Source: Massospora cicadina (taxonomy: Eukaryota > Entomophthoromycota > Entomophthoromycetes > Entomophthorales > Entomophthoraceae). Taken from it: DNA of 64,000 nucleotides. Shown piece by piece: positions 35,162 to 46,420 of the stretch. The stretch lies in assembly GCA_022478985.1 (NCBI GenBank), contig JAKSZP010014513.1:174948-238947 (forward strand), given 5' to 3'. The translations under genes and the position numbers were made by a program. The stretch's first letter is position 1; each line of letters begins with the position of its first letter. The notes under the pieces are model-generated. The model was not told the DNA's origin. It worked only from the letters and a program-made list of their open reading frames with translations, and made no database searches.

Positions 35162-35520
35162 ATATTGGTGTTATTCGTTAAAGAATTTCTGTGCAGCCTA
35201 GGTCCGAAATTCATGGACCAATTAGATCGATTTTTTGATATTTTATCTCTTTTATCTATCTTTATATTTTTCTTGTGCACTGAAACTTTTAACCTATGAA
35301 AAGATTTAGCGGTCCTTCTTTTCCCCTTCTTCCAAACTGGGTCCTAGGTATACTTTGACCTACCAGTTATCATGGTTCAAAATCTAATCCTCTTAAGATT
35401 TAACCATCCATTTGGTTCAGTGGCCCTCTTTTAATACATGACCATAATCTCGTAATAAACCATTTAAATCTTCAGAGGTCCTTTAGTAACATTTCAACTA
35501 TTTTCTCCTAGGCCTAATAT
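35150..35520. repeat. Right copy of the repeat pair inside element 3
   Basis: Partner of 33240-33560. It abuts the RNase H frame directly. That places the breakpoint of an internal deletion, or an insertion edge, at about 35150. Confidence 0.55.
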
Positions 35521-36388
35521 ATCCAATTTTTTAGTATTGACCTTCTTCCCTATATGACCAGAAGAGCTTTTTTCACGTATAGGCTACACTTGCAAACTTC
35601 AGTAATACTCTTGAATATTTTTATTCATTAAGCCTTTAACTCCAACTAGTTATTCGTTCAATAGACCCTAATTTCATCTCATATTTTGGCACTAATGCTT
35701 AAATCTTCATATCTCATTAATCAACAGTTCCATTTAATTGTTCAGATCGTTTATCTCCTGAAAACAATTTTTGGCCTTCATAGTCATTCAACATGTAGGA
35801 AATAATTACACAGGTGGATCTGGAAACGATCCCTTTATCACAAAAATCGTTCTGGACTCGTTAGCTTCTTCCAATCTCATTTTGAATTGATGAACTTGTC
35901 TCCAGAAGTTTCTGATCTTTATTTGAGAGTTACTGAATCAAATGATTCTCTTCACTATCTTGGATCAATCGTTTCCTATTTTAACTTCTTATCTTCATTG
36001 GTATGGAAATCTAATACTTTTAAATTGATTGCTTCCTATTTCATCTAATGTCTCAACTAAACACTCACTCCTCAGGACTATTTATAGCGGACCCAATTTT
36101 CAACCTGAGTTGGCCCTGCTGATCCTCTTCATCTCAGGCAGATTTCAGGTGGAACAGGTTTTTTGCAGCACTAGATAGTTCCATATCTAGGCTGTAAGAC
36201 CTTTTCCCAAATATTGAATATCTTTATTTGCTTCACTTAGAGATCCACTTCTGAGCTGGTTGAACACAAATAAACGTGATCCACTTCATGTTCTGTCTTC
36301 ATCCATGTTACTTGCCTTAGTAACTTATTGCCAGAATTAGAAACATCTTCATATGACATCATGTTCTAATCTCTTCTACCCAACTACA
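35521..36388. other. Leader of element 3, no gene seen
   Basis: AT-rich, with no open frame worth naming. It lies between the repeat pair and the primer binding site. Confidence 0.5.
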
Positions 36389-36406
36389 CCCCTGTAGTGA
36401 ACACCA
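36389..36406 (-). other. Primer binding site of element 3
   Basis: Minus strand TGGTGTTCACTACAGGGG, one base outside the inferred 5' LTR edge. Its start with TGG and its likeness to the sites of elements 1 and 2 support the call. Confidence 0.7.
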
Positions 36407-36407
36407 C

Positions 36408-37556
36408 TTTAAAATTTATGAGTTTTGATTATTTTTGGCCAATAACCCCTATAAACTTATTACTTGCACAGGTTTGGGTTTTGTGCAATTTTTCTGCATT
36501 ATATGATAGTTAATTTAGTCAGTTAATAATAGTATGATGACTATAGTCTGTAGTTGAATGGATGTCCTAGATCTCAGACCAACGCTCATCCAGTATTTTC
36601 CTCTTGAAATACTTGTGATTTCTTGAAATAAAGATTTGTTCCCTCATACTGTCCAGCCCAATATTCTCCAAGATTCCCATGTGACAGTCTCTTCATTCCA
36701 ACACACAGTCGGCAGCAATCCCCAATTTGATTCTGCTTCTTCTCAGGACCTCCACTCAGATCCTTACTTTTTTCCTTAAAGAGTCTCCCAATTATCACAC
36801 AGAGCAATAAGTCCTTGAGAAGAGTAGAACAAATGGATGCTGATAAAGTTTACTAAGCTAGTATGTCTACTGTATACTATGTACTACTTTTTACTATTCT
36901 AAACTCTGTTTTTTTTATTATCTGTGAACTTTAGGGAATTTATAGTGGGGGATTTGGCGCCCAAACCTCGGTTGACACCTCTTTGATGAAATGGCAGCCA
37001 TTGCCATTGAATCACCCAGCCTCATCTCAGCAGCGATGGTTTTCCTCATCCTGGCTAGGATTCTGTTGTTAAAAATCCTCCAGACCTGAAATGGAAAGAG
37101 TCAGAAAATGTGTCCATAACGTTTGCCTCTCAATCCAAGAGAACCACCATATCTGGCAAGCGACCTGCTTAGGTAATGGGACTTAATACCAATTAAGGCA
37201 GGTCTCAAATCAACTGATCAATTTGCTAGTTGCAGGCGGCATCACTCACCTCACAACTTACTCCTTAAGTTCTAATCGGTTAGTGATGAAACCTGTATGA
37301 TCCCAATCAGTACACCTGATAGTTAATCAACTATCAGATGCCCCTATTTTGTTGGCAACTCTGCCCAATGAGATCTTAAGCATTCATCTAGGTCAATCCC
37401 TGACAGATCTGACCGGGCGAATAACCTAAAATCCCCCAAACATAGTTACCCCAAATTCAGGGTCAACTGATTTCCAATTTACCTCGCATTAGGGAATTAT
37501 CCTCTAGCGATTCCTGGTAATCTAGTAAGCTGGGAATATGGGCAAAAATCCTAACA
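36408..37556 (-). repeat. 5' LTR of element 3
   Basis: Partner of 30352-31505. The outer end is CTAACA followed by the TSD. The inner end has lost the canonical TG (TTTAAAA against TGTAAAT in the partner). Confidence 0.9.
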
Positions 37557-37569
37557 AGCTGTGATATCA
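37557..37569 (-). mobile_element. 3' LTR of element 4, last 13 bp
   Basis: AGCTGTGATATCA. The first five bases are the TSD of element 3, and the rest completes the LTR that stopped at 30351. The partner LTR ends AGCTGTGGCA at 43413. Confidence 0.7.
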
Positions 37570-38020
37570 ATCTATGCTCTTGGATGAGGTTACACACCAC
37601 CTGAGGGGACATTGTCCAAGGTAAAATTCTTGTGGGTGGTGGGTAGCTCATGGCGGCTAAGGAGGATTGGGTGGCGGGACCTGCGGCATCTGTGAATCTA
37701 GAGTGAAAGCCACAAATTTGGGCCTGAGCGTTGGTCACATAACGATAGGACACACAGCTTTACTCAGTCTCATCATAACCTTTCCTGAACACATATTATG
37801 CAGGTGGCGCTGTGATAGACGAGAAGCAAGAATGGCATTAATATCATATTGGGGTTCACCATCTACTATGGCAGGATCACGGATAGATGGCATGGGGTTA
37901 TTGAAGGGGGTCAATAGGCACTCATGTAGGGTGCTGAAGACTTTGATTGTGGGAGGTAAGTCAACTTGGTAAGCCAACAGGCCGAGCTTCTTGATGATTT
38001 TAAAGGTTCCCACACGCTTA
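37570..38020 (-). pseudogene. Element 4: integrase C-terminus and chromodomain
   Basis: The minus strand from 38013 is open for 92 codons: GTFKIIKKLGLLAYQVDLPP is the end of the integrase C-terminal barrel, and then PQYDINAILASRL starts a chromodomain. After a frameshift near 37790, GKGYDETESS and NAQAQICGFHSRF continue it (about 37790-37690). In chromoviruses this module steers integration to marked chromatin. The usual WKGY is changed here (SGKGY), so an aromatic-cage residue seems lost. Confidence 0.82.
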
Positions 38021-38950
38021 TAGACCTAACTTGTGGCAGAATTGCTTCTGGTGGAGGTTCTTGGTGTTGACCATGACTAATTTGTCTGGCTCGTAATCAG
38101 GTCCTTCACAGTGCTTGCAGTCAGCATATGCTTTGTAGATCCTCACAGAATCGACGAGATGGTCCTTCACTTCCTGATGTATGTCTCTGAGCTCTTTAGC
38201 GCGATCATTGGTAGAAACAATCGTAGACTCAATCCGCGGACTTAGGGTGAAGCTGGGGTTGTAGCCATAGTTTGCAAAAAGGGGGAAGTGCCTGTAGAGA
38301 GATGGGTAAGGTTATTAGCAAAATTGCGCCATCTGGAGGTGAGAGGCTAATTGTTCTGTTCAGCGTTGGAATGGCTATGCAATTACTGCTCCAAATCTTG
38401 GTTCATTCTCTACGTCTGCCCTTCTGAATGGGGGTGGAAGGCTTTGGAGCGGCAGGGGCGGATGTCTATATGGAAACTAGAGCTTCCCAGAACTGAGCGG
38501 TGAATAATGGGCCCCAATCTATGATAATCTGTTTAGGGAGACCGTGTAAACAAAAGATTTGGTCTACAAAGAGGCGGGCTGTCTAGACTGAAGTAATAGC
38601 GTTATTTCAGGGGATGGAATTGGCCATTTTTTGGAAACGGGTAACTACAACCATTACTGAATCATAGCCTTGGGACAAAGGGTGTTCCACAATAAACTTG
38701 ACAGACACTGATTTCTAAGGGCCCTCCTGGCTTGGAGGGGAACAAGCAACCCAGAACTCTTCAGGCAGCTAGGCTTTAATTAGTTACACGTCAAACAGGA
38801 CATAGTGAATTTTCAACATCTATGATATATCCTTTTAACTGTATGAGCTGCGGACCAACTTAATCGTCTTGTTCTTACCATGGTGGTTAGCAGTTGAAGG
38901 GTCATGAGCTTCACGGATCACTTCCTCATGCAGGAGTCCAGGTGGTACCC
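38021..38950 (-). pseudogene. Element 4: integrase core
   Basis: No long frame survives, but the minus strand shows IIDWGPLFTAQFWEAL-like sequence at about 38530-38480, where the second catalytic aspartate region (D-x-GPQF) is expected. Near 38300 PYPSLYRHFPLFCKLW follows, as in the later core segment. Many stops. Confidence 0.65.
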
Positions 38951-39149
38951 ACCACTTGCCTTTATGGAGAATGATCCCATCTAACAACTTTTAGCCTTTA
39001 TCCAGGGGTTCTCCATATTTATGGCAGGTCTGCTTAACCTTATTTTAGTCAGCCAGCAGGGGTTGGGACAACCTATTGCGGGCAGCGGTGTCAGCATCCA
39101 CTTCCAAAAGTTCCAAAATTAGCAGCGCAGGGAGATCGGATAGTGGGCT

Positions 39150-39720
39150 CTTTTTCATCTGTTCTGGCTTAATCAACACCTGGGTATTGTGTGCGTCAAC
39201 TAGTGCTGGGTCAAGGGCGAAAGTGGGGTCTGGGATAGGGTATCTGGTAACAAATTCTGGGTTCTCTTAACAAAGTCGTATTGAAAATGAACAATGACAA
39301 GATTTTTAGCCACAGGATTGGTGTTGGGATAGCTTCTGGGGGGCGCATTAATCATTACCTCCTTGTGGTCTTTAAAAACAGTAAAAGGCCATTTGGACCC
39401 ATACAAATGGTGGTGGAAGGATTTAACGCCTCAATAACAGAAAGAGTTTATATCATATATTGTGTAGTTGTGCTGCTCCAAGGTTACTTAATTAGAAAAA
39501 GTAAGCAACAGGACGTTCCATTCCATCCTCCCCTTCTGCAACAGAGCTGCTTACACTGCAAAGCTGATAGCGTCAGTGGCGACAATAAATGGGCGGTTGG
39601 GATCTACATGTACCAACACTAGGCTGGACAATAGTATGAACTTAGCTGAGTGTAACGCGGCGTTGCATTCTGTGGTCTAACTAAAAACTTCTTCCCTGAA
39701 GCGGTATAGAGAGGGGCGGT
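39150..39720 (-). pseudogene. Element 4: RNase H
   Basis: The frame at 39406-39200 gives YGSKWPFTVFKDHKEVM and FVKRTQNLLPDTLSQ, the C-terminal RNase H/linker blocks that normally read TDHK-x-L and N-x-ADALSR. The upstream part (39720-39410) is frame-broken. Position between RT and integrase supports the call. Confidence 0.7.
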
Positions 39721-39759
39721 GACTTCTGAGAGCTGGGGAGTGAACTTCTTGAGAAAGTT

Positions 39760-40870
39760 ACACGTCCCAAGGAAGCTGAATAACTCTTTGAGGGATGATT
39801 AAGTGGCCCAATAGCAGATCGCTGCTTTTTTATCTGGGCCAATCATGTGGCCGCGGGAGAAGATAATTCTTCATAAAAATTCAATCTGTACTGGAAGGAC
39901 TCGCAATTGCTAGCCTTAATAGTAAGGTTCACCTTTTTAAGTCTTTTATTGACAGATACAAAATGGCGGCCGTATGACTCTACATCTGGAGAAAAGACCA
40001 GTATGTCATCCATGTATGCAATTGTGCAGGTTCCCATAAGGTCTCCCATTACAGCATCAATGAGCCTCTAAAAGCAAGCAGGGGCATTTTCCAAACCAAA
40101 CGACATATACTTGAACTGGTAAATACCTTTCCAAGTATGAAAGGCGGTTAACCACTCATGTCCTTTATTAATGCGGATCTGGTTGAAAAAACTAAGCAGT
40201 CTTATTTGCTGAACACCCTCGCCTTCTCCACATAGCGGGCAAAATGTTGCTCCAGAGGGAGTGGATACGGGTCAGGTAATGTCATGTTGTTCAGATTTCC
40301 ATAATCCACATAGAAACAAAGTGAGCCATCAGATTTTTCTAAAAACAGAAAGGTGGAGCACACCGGCGAGAATTTCTTGAAGATTTGACCATAAGAGAGC
40401 ATCTCGTCAACCCAAACGTCCAAGGCATCCTCCTCCTTCAAAGACAAGGGATAAATTGGAGAGTATATCTCGATAAAGTCCACGGTCAACTTAAACTCAA
40501 AGTCAAACTTGGTGTGTTCAGGTAGTGGGCGGGCCTTGGCGGGATCAAAAAGGTCAGCATATACGCATATGCATTCAGGCATGATAAGTGTTGGGGTCAG
40601 GTTATCAGTCAGTTGAATAGAGGCTAGGCTCACCTTGGGAGAGGGGCCCCACATTCTATGGTGCGCCGTTGCACTCTCATCCAGGAAAAAAATAATATTC
40701 TTGACTCCTCCAGTAAATTTTGCATGCATAGTATAGTCCAGAAAGTTAGTGGAGATGTCAAAGCGGCGACACCAGCCAGCCCCTAAAACAGTGGGATATA
40801 GGAGTTTCTTTATTGAGGAGAAGCTCTCCACAAAGTACCCATCGCCTGCAACGAAGGTAACAGGTGTCAA
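39760..40870 (-). pseudogene. Element 4: reverse transcriptase
   Basis: Contains the longest open frame of this element (40870-40202, 222 codons). It covers the linker from protease, LPEHTKFDFEFKL, PIYPLSLKEEDALDVW and the RT N-terminus up to LPDPYPLPL. After a break, 40049-39843 holds IAYMDDILVFSPDV, the catalytic box with both aspartates present. The RT is thus split in two by a frameshift around 40100-40200 but retains its catalytic residues. It is the best-preserved polymerase in the window. Confidence 0.88.
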
Positions 40871-41080
40871 TACACAAAAGCTTGGAATAGTTTAAGATGC
40901 ACCACCCTTCACAAACTGACCTAACCCTAGGGGTAGATCCAGGGCCTCCGCCAGCTCTTGACGGATAAAGTTTTTCAGTAGCATCAGTGTCCACCAAAGT
41001 GAGCGCTTAAATAATATTTTCCCCGCAGAGGAAAAGGTGGTCATAAACAAGGAGTAATCAGAGAAGGGTTTATTCTCCAT
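40871..41080 (-). pseudogene. Element 4: aspartic protease
   Basis: At about 41003-40980 the minus strand reads LVDTDATE where D-T-G is expected, so the active-site glycine is aspartate. A shift of frame then gives NFIRQELAEALDLPLG, a normal continuation of a gypsy protease. Confidence 0.7.
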
Positions 41081-42568
41081 GGAGCCAATGGAGGACAGGA
41101 TGGCTCCAATCCCAGAGGGAAGAGTATAAATGAGAGTACCCTCGAGGAATCCACATCTTATGACTTCACATTGTCTTTGAGTTGTTCATGGGAATTGAAT
41201 TGTATAGGATAGCTTAGTGATCTATGTTTGGTGGGAGGGACATACTTATCATAAGAAACTACACCAGCTAGACAGCCAAGCTTTTTGGTGGGGTCAGCCA
41301 CAAAGTGCTATTATTCAATCACTTTCTTATTGATCTATACCCGCTTTGGATGAGGTCCGCCACGAGAGGTGACTCTGGAGTGATAGGGAAGATTTTTCAA
41401 CTGGGACAACTGGGACGGCAGGTTGGACAGGAGGCATAGGTTCTAAAACGGTAACTGAGGGTTCATGACTAGAGTGAAGTGAATGCTCTGAATTAAATGA
41501 GTTATACTTAATAACCTTCTCTACTTTTGAGGACAAAAGCGAGGGCTACTCCGTGGAGCGTGACAGTGCAGGGCCAGTAGTGAGGAGACCCTCACCTATA
41601 ATGAAGGTTTCACTTTCCTTCCAGCGAGCTCACTTCTGAATCCAAGCGTACTGAGATAGTATGGAATGTGGGTATTCTAGATTCAGATTGGAAGTGTCCA
41701 TTATGGCCAGTGTCTCATCTGGATTTGTCACTAAGGGATCTGATACCTGTTGGTAACCCACAGGGATGAAGTCTTTCAAATTTAAGAACTGAAGTTCCAC
41801 AGTGCAATTAGGCTTGGCAGCACAGAGGCTGCTAGATAACAGAGACAAAAGAATGGATCATGTTCCAGATAAGGAGGGAGGAGGATTGTACCATATGCCC
41901 AGTTCAGACCACTATTATCTTGGGACTTGCAGAGGAGGGCCATTTTAAACTGTTCAAGGAAAACCAACCTTGATGCTCTCTATTGAAACAGGCGCAAGTA
42001 CTGAGCCATAGTGAGGTCTCCTTGGGCCAAGTGGACAAAGGAGTTATAGTCCTCAAAGATAGCAGAGGAAACTGCAGGACTTGACAAAGGTTTTCAATGT
42101 TGGGAGAGATTTCAGGAGAGAGCTGATATTCTCACCAGCGGAGATTAACCATTGGTGAGCTTCCTCTGAAATCTCACGGAGCATCAACTGGAAAGGATGA
42201 CGTCAGCTAAGTACTTGCCTTGAGATTTATGACGGTCCCTAAGGCTTGACAACGGGTTGAAGATCTCAATTTTCAAATTGGAATTGTGTGAATAGTGAAT
42301 AATGAAGATGGTAGTGGCAAGTACTGAATACTGTATGAGCGTTTTGTGTGAAGGAAGCCTTGCAACACTCTCAGCACACTCTTTGAAGAAGGTAACAACC
42401 ATGACCATCTAGTACTAAAAAAAGAAGGTAACAACCATGGCTGGAAGGGATACAAAATTAACAACTGAGTGAATTGCCTCAATGGGTGACAACTCTGAAA
42501 GGGTTGGGCTAACTCAAGCCACCCAAAAGGAGAGGAACTCACATGAAATCAAGGCTTTTCTCAGATAA
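41081..42568 (-). pseudogene. Element 4: gag and leader
   Basis: Positioned between protease and 5' LTR. Small open frames (41536-41327, 41848-41630, 42542-42273) are proline- and charge-rich but show no diagnostic motif. A micro-insertion with TSD sits at 42386-42439. I cannot identify a primer binding site; sequence after the LTR on the minus strand starts TTATCTGAG. Confidence 0.5.
42386..42439. mobile_element. Micro-insertion: 13-nt core plus A-run, 18-bp TSD
   Basis: AAGAAGGTAACAACCATG occurs at 42386-42403 and again, identically, at 42422-42439. Between the copies sits ACCATCTAGTACT plus five A. The same core occurs between a different 18-bp duplication at 44521-44573. Confidence 0.8.
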
Positions 42569-43413
42569 TGTCAAGGAACTGGAGCGCAGGAGGTTATAGA
42601 AGGGAAAGCACCAGGGAAAAGGTGTAACAACAAGGCAAGTGACCCAACAAAATGAAGCAACGTCCCAAGCGCTCTGGGTTTTGTTTTCAAATAAATTTGG
42701 TGAGAAAAACGCAGACCAAACTGGAAACAACTTCATAAACAAGAGTCCTTGATAGCAGGTAAAGATAGCGTAATAACTGTGGAGAAAAGCGGCGAAATAA
42801 GACTTAATGGAGTCATCAGAATAGGTCGTGGAGTGAGTTGAATAGGCTGCATAGTGGCAGAGGTCTCGCGCCCCTTTAGGGAGCCAAACTAGAGTAGGAA
42901 ATGGACTCCTACATCGCTGAATTTTAAACTGAGGTACTTTTGGCAAAAAATGGTAAGAAAAGTATTAGAAAACTTTCATAAAAATCCCAGAACTTTATTA
43001 AAGCTATTTGAGTATCTGAGAAAAGCAAAGCCTTCCTCAGATGGGGTTTAAATTTTTAAGGGAAGGTTTAAATTGATTACTCAGCAATTATGAATTGTCA
43101 TGCAACTATTGAATCTGATATAAGCCATAAATTTTCCACTTTTCAAAGAAATAGAAATTTCTAGAAATAGTACAAATTCCGTAACTATGTATTGTGTGAT
43201 TTTTTATTTTTTGGGCCAATTTCTGCTGGATTTTCCACTTCTGATGAGTCAAAATCCACATCCCTGGCAGGCAAAGCCAGAACCCATTTTCTATCAATAT
43301 CCTTAGAGAGGTCATCAGTACCTTTGAGGGGTTCTAGCCTAGGCTCCTAGGGCTTGTTTAACTTTGCTTTGGAGGGGCGTTTAATACTAGAAAATATGTC
43401 ACTAGCTGTGGCA
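42569..43413 (-). repeat. 5' LTR of element 4
   Basis: About 845 bp, uninterrupted; TGTCAAGG at the left and GGCA at the right. It serves as the reference for the broken 3' LTR. Confidence 0.85.
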
Positions 43414-43615
43414 GTTCTTGTCTTGTCATTGAAGTTCAAGCCAAATCCCCATATTTTCTGAGTCCAAATCACTTAGCGTCAACCCATATTAAATCATGGT
43501 AAAACTAAATGCACTACCTTGATTTTGACTAATTAATGATGATCTATAATTAATAATGTAGACTTATCTTCCAATCATATAAATTTACTGACATGAGGAA
43601 AGTATATAACCTTTA
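43414..43615 (-). mobile_element. 5' LTR of element 2, right piece
   Basis: Continues the LTR cut at 28324. It aligns with about 20910-21080 via AAATCATGGTAAA and CTACCTTGATTTTGAC. The outer edge is approximate. Confidence 0.72.
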
Positions 43616-45179
43616 ATTACAAATATTTTAAACAAGTAATTTATGTTTTTTGTATGTATTTAGCTTAATGCACCCATAAAAAAATTACATGTTCTCTTTT
43701 TAAACTAATATTATAACATGTGTTATTTTTGTATTTAATAAAGACATATTTATTTTTTTATATTTCTAAAAGATTTAGTAATTAGCTTCATTTATCTTAT
43801 ACCTTTAAATTGCTCTTATTTGTAAGGGAAAGAGGATCACAGAAAATTCTTTTTGTCTGTTCTTTAGGATAAATAAAGCATAATAATGCGTGAAGGACAG
43901 CTTGAAATATAATACCAGGTGAATGTTCATTAGTTATTACAATTAATTCTGAGCAAAACATAAAAAACGCTAAACTACAAGAGAAGAATAAGACTATAAG
44001 AAAAAAAGAAACGATGATTTTTTAGAGCTCATTTTTGATTAATGTGTTGCAGAGTTATCAAAATGCAATTTGTGCATATCAAAAATTACAAAGCGTCTAA
44101 GCCATACAAATAGTTTTATGATGAGGAGTTTTTTGGAAAAATCTAAGCCTTTATAATAGCTTTATATCCTAAAAATAAAACTTGTCAAAAAATCTTTTAT
44201 TTAGGAGTTTGTGACGGTCAAGTCTATAACTGACCGCTACATAGCCTTAGTTTCCTCTAATAGTTTTGAGGCTAAACAGGTGAGCTATGAGGGCCTAGAC
44301 TATTGAAGATCAGATGAAAAATTAAAGTAAATAAAATACTGAGAAGTGAATTATTTCCCAAATAAGTATTATTGACCTGAAATAAATAGATCCAAGAACA
44401 AATGTAGGCCAACATTAATAATTTTTAAAAAGTTTCTATAAAGCCTGAGGTAATCATTTGGTGTTATAGAATGTAATTTTAATCAAACATTATAGAGCTC
44501 AGATTCTTTAAAAGGGCGTCAAAAACGCTACCACCTGAGGACCATCTAGTACTAAAAAAACGCTACCACCTGAAGAGTTAATGGGTCACTTTCAGGCATA
44601 ATTTCCAATTTTTTACCAATTTAATTTATAAAAAAGCAGGCGTCATTAGAGTAAATATGTCATCTATTATATAAATAAGATATACAAAAACTGGGATTTT
44701 TTAAGGATTTTGAAGTTTTTCTATATTTAAAATGAAAAATCAAAGTAATTATGCTGTCAAAGGCTACCCCTATGAGTTTATAGTATGTCACCGCTTACAT
44801 GCAGCCACATCCTGGTGTCCAAACCCAGTTCTTATATCCAGTTTAGGACTCCTGATTATGTGAATCCTTATAAGAAATTCATTGATCTAATGGACCCACG
44901 ACTTTATATATATGGTGCTCTATTCAGTTTGCGTACTTTTACCATAACCCTTTAAAAACTTTAGCTCAGAAACCCTTAAAAGATGGTGTCCTTCACAGTC
45001 TTCATAAGGTATAATTATTATTGTTTTTAAAAGGTTCTGTAATACTTGAGTGAACTGTGAAGATCAATTAGACATTAAAATCTACTAGATACAATTTCCT
45101 ACTACTTTTCAACAAAACTGCAACTCACTGAGCTCAGAAATTGAAGAAACACCTCATAAATTATAATAATAAAGATCTT
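43616..45179. other. AT-rich stretch, no gene
   Basis: No open frame of note on either strand. It holds the second micro-insertion at 44521-44573. Otherwise it looks like old spacer or unrecognisable repeat. Confidence 0.55.
44521..44573. mobile_element. Micro-insertion, second site, 18-bp TSD
   Basis: AAAAACGCTACCACCTGA at 44521-44538 is repeated at 44556-44573. Between them lies GG, then ACCATCTAGTACT, then two A (more if the A-run of the TSD is counted). The core is identical to that at 42404-42416. Confidence 0.8.
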
Positions 45180-45184
45180 GGTAT

Positions 45185-46074
45185 TGTCATGAGAATGTCT
45201 GTAACTCTCTTGTTCTCTGTGAGGTGGTGCAGGATGCACAGCCACACCACCAGGAACTAGCCGTTAGCAAGATTTGAGATAGAGCACCTTAAAGGGGCTA
45301 GAGCATAAGGGACCTAGGGCGCGGGTGTACAACGCAGTGTATAACAGTAAATAACAAAGAAACAGCAAAACCTGGTTGGACCCCAAAGGGGAATCAATAA
45401 CCAGGTTTAGTTTATGCTAAGTGTATGGGTGTCTTGATCTGGAGGGGATCAGGGCGGCCCTAAGGTTCACCGGATACTGCATCTAATTTGTATAAAATAA
45501 AGTGACTAACATTGTTGGAGACCCCCTTGAAGAGATCCGCATATAGGTTTGCCCATGGAACCATATTCAAAAAACGTAAATCTAAGGGGAATTGCTGATT
45601 GGGAAGTTGACCTACAAGGTAAGTTGGTCTCAGGGAAACTTAAATAATGTAATGGGGGCGAGTTGTAAATTGACAGAAGTAGTGCTTAGACTAAGTGCAC
45701 AAATAGGCGCATGCTACGACAGCCTGGGTCCTGTAACTCGAGATTGACCTAACTTGAGTTATAATTTGTAATTGAACTTGACCCAATTTGGTATTAGCAA
45801 AATTAATCGTGTTTTGAACCTCCGTTCCACAACTAACCATAACAAACTGTCAGGATTCAGAATGTAGTTAGTGCATTTTAACTCCCTGGCTGTAACGCCA
45901 GGCCAAGCATTATGCATAAGCCCAGAATAAACCAGGGCATATTTTGCCTGCTGAAGTGTTATTCCAGGGTATGCTTAAGGTCATGGAGGCCAGCTAACTT
46001 CACCTTTTTGGCCTCCTGAGATGCAGCTTTGTCCTCACAATTGGTTTCCTCAATCATGTCATGGAGCCTTGATA
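45185..46074 (-). repeat. 3' LTR of element 6
   Basis: Matches 52160-53052 over its whole length: CAGCCACACC, TTGCCCATGGA, CAATAGGCGCATGCTA, GTTGGTCTCAGGGAAACTTA. The end is mutated (TTGATA against ATGACA). Confidence 0.9.
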
Positions 46075-46090
46075 TTACCCTCTCATTCTT
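46075..46090 (-). other. Polypurine tract of element 6
   Basis: Minus strand AATGAGAGGGTAA directly precedes the LTR. Element 5 has a matching tract ending GGAAAGGGTAA in the same place. Confidence 0.7.
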
Positions 46091-46420
46091 GTGAGGCTCC
46101 ACCACCCTCCAGGGGCTTTTGAAAAGAAAAGTTCTTGTGAGCTGGGGCCAACTTCATAGTAGCAACGGTTTGCTTTGCTGAGGTTCATAAGCCTGGGTGA
46201 AACGCTCGTGGAAAACATCAATCAGGTTTTTTGCATGTTTGCAGTCCTATGCTTGTACCTAACTGTTTTCTGCTGCATCAAATCCCTTCCAGGATGCTAG
46301 GTACTCTTGCCTTCTTTTTATGTGGCATGAGGCAACGATCTCCTCCACTTCCCACTATGGTGCCCCATCAGCAAGATATGCCTCTGGAGTCTCTGATGTG
46401 GGGCCCTTAAACATGATCAG
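46091..46420 (-). pseudogene. Element 6: chromodomain and pol C-terminus
   Basis: The minus strand at about 46360-46200 reads WEVEEIVASCHIKRRQEYL, SWKGFDAAENS and LIDVFHERFTQAYEP. These are the three chromodomain blocks in order, with W-K-G-F kept and the ENTWEP block altered to ENSQVQA. One frame appears to continue past 46074 into the LTR (RLHDMIEETNCEDKAASQEA). Confidence 0.8.

Larger units (their letters stand above)
30352..37556 (-). mobile_element. LTR retrotransposon element 3, complete with TSD AGCTG
   Basis: Two LTRs of about 1.15 kb (30352-31505 and 36408-37556) flank 4.9 kb of interior. The 5-bp duplication AGCTG is exact (30347-30351 and 37557-37561). The primer binding site borders the right LTR and a polypurine tract borders the left LTR, so the element reads on the minus strand. 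The LTRs are alike along their full length but differ by many substitutions and small indels. The interior has no recognisable gag or RT; only RNase H and integrase are present, and those lie between a second repeat pair and may belong to another insertion. Confidence 0.92.
28325..43413 (-). mobile_element. Ty3/gypsy element 4 (chromovirus), full length with nested insertions
   Basis: Its LTRs are 28325-30351 plus 37557-37569 (3' LTR, broken by copy D and element 3) and 42569-43413 (5' LTR). Both carry AATGAAGCAACGTCCCA, GTGGAGAAAAGCGG and GGCAAAGCCAGAACCCATTT. Internal order on the minus strand is leader/gag, protease, RT, RNase H, integrase, chromodomain. It inserted into the 5' LTR of element 2. 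GTTCT follows its right end and is present in the uninterrupted LTR (around 20910), as expected for a 5-bp TSD; the left TSD copy is damaged. Without the insertions the element would be about 6.7 kb. Confidence 0.85.
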
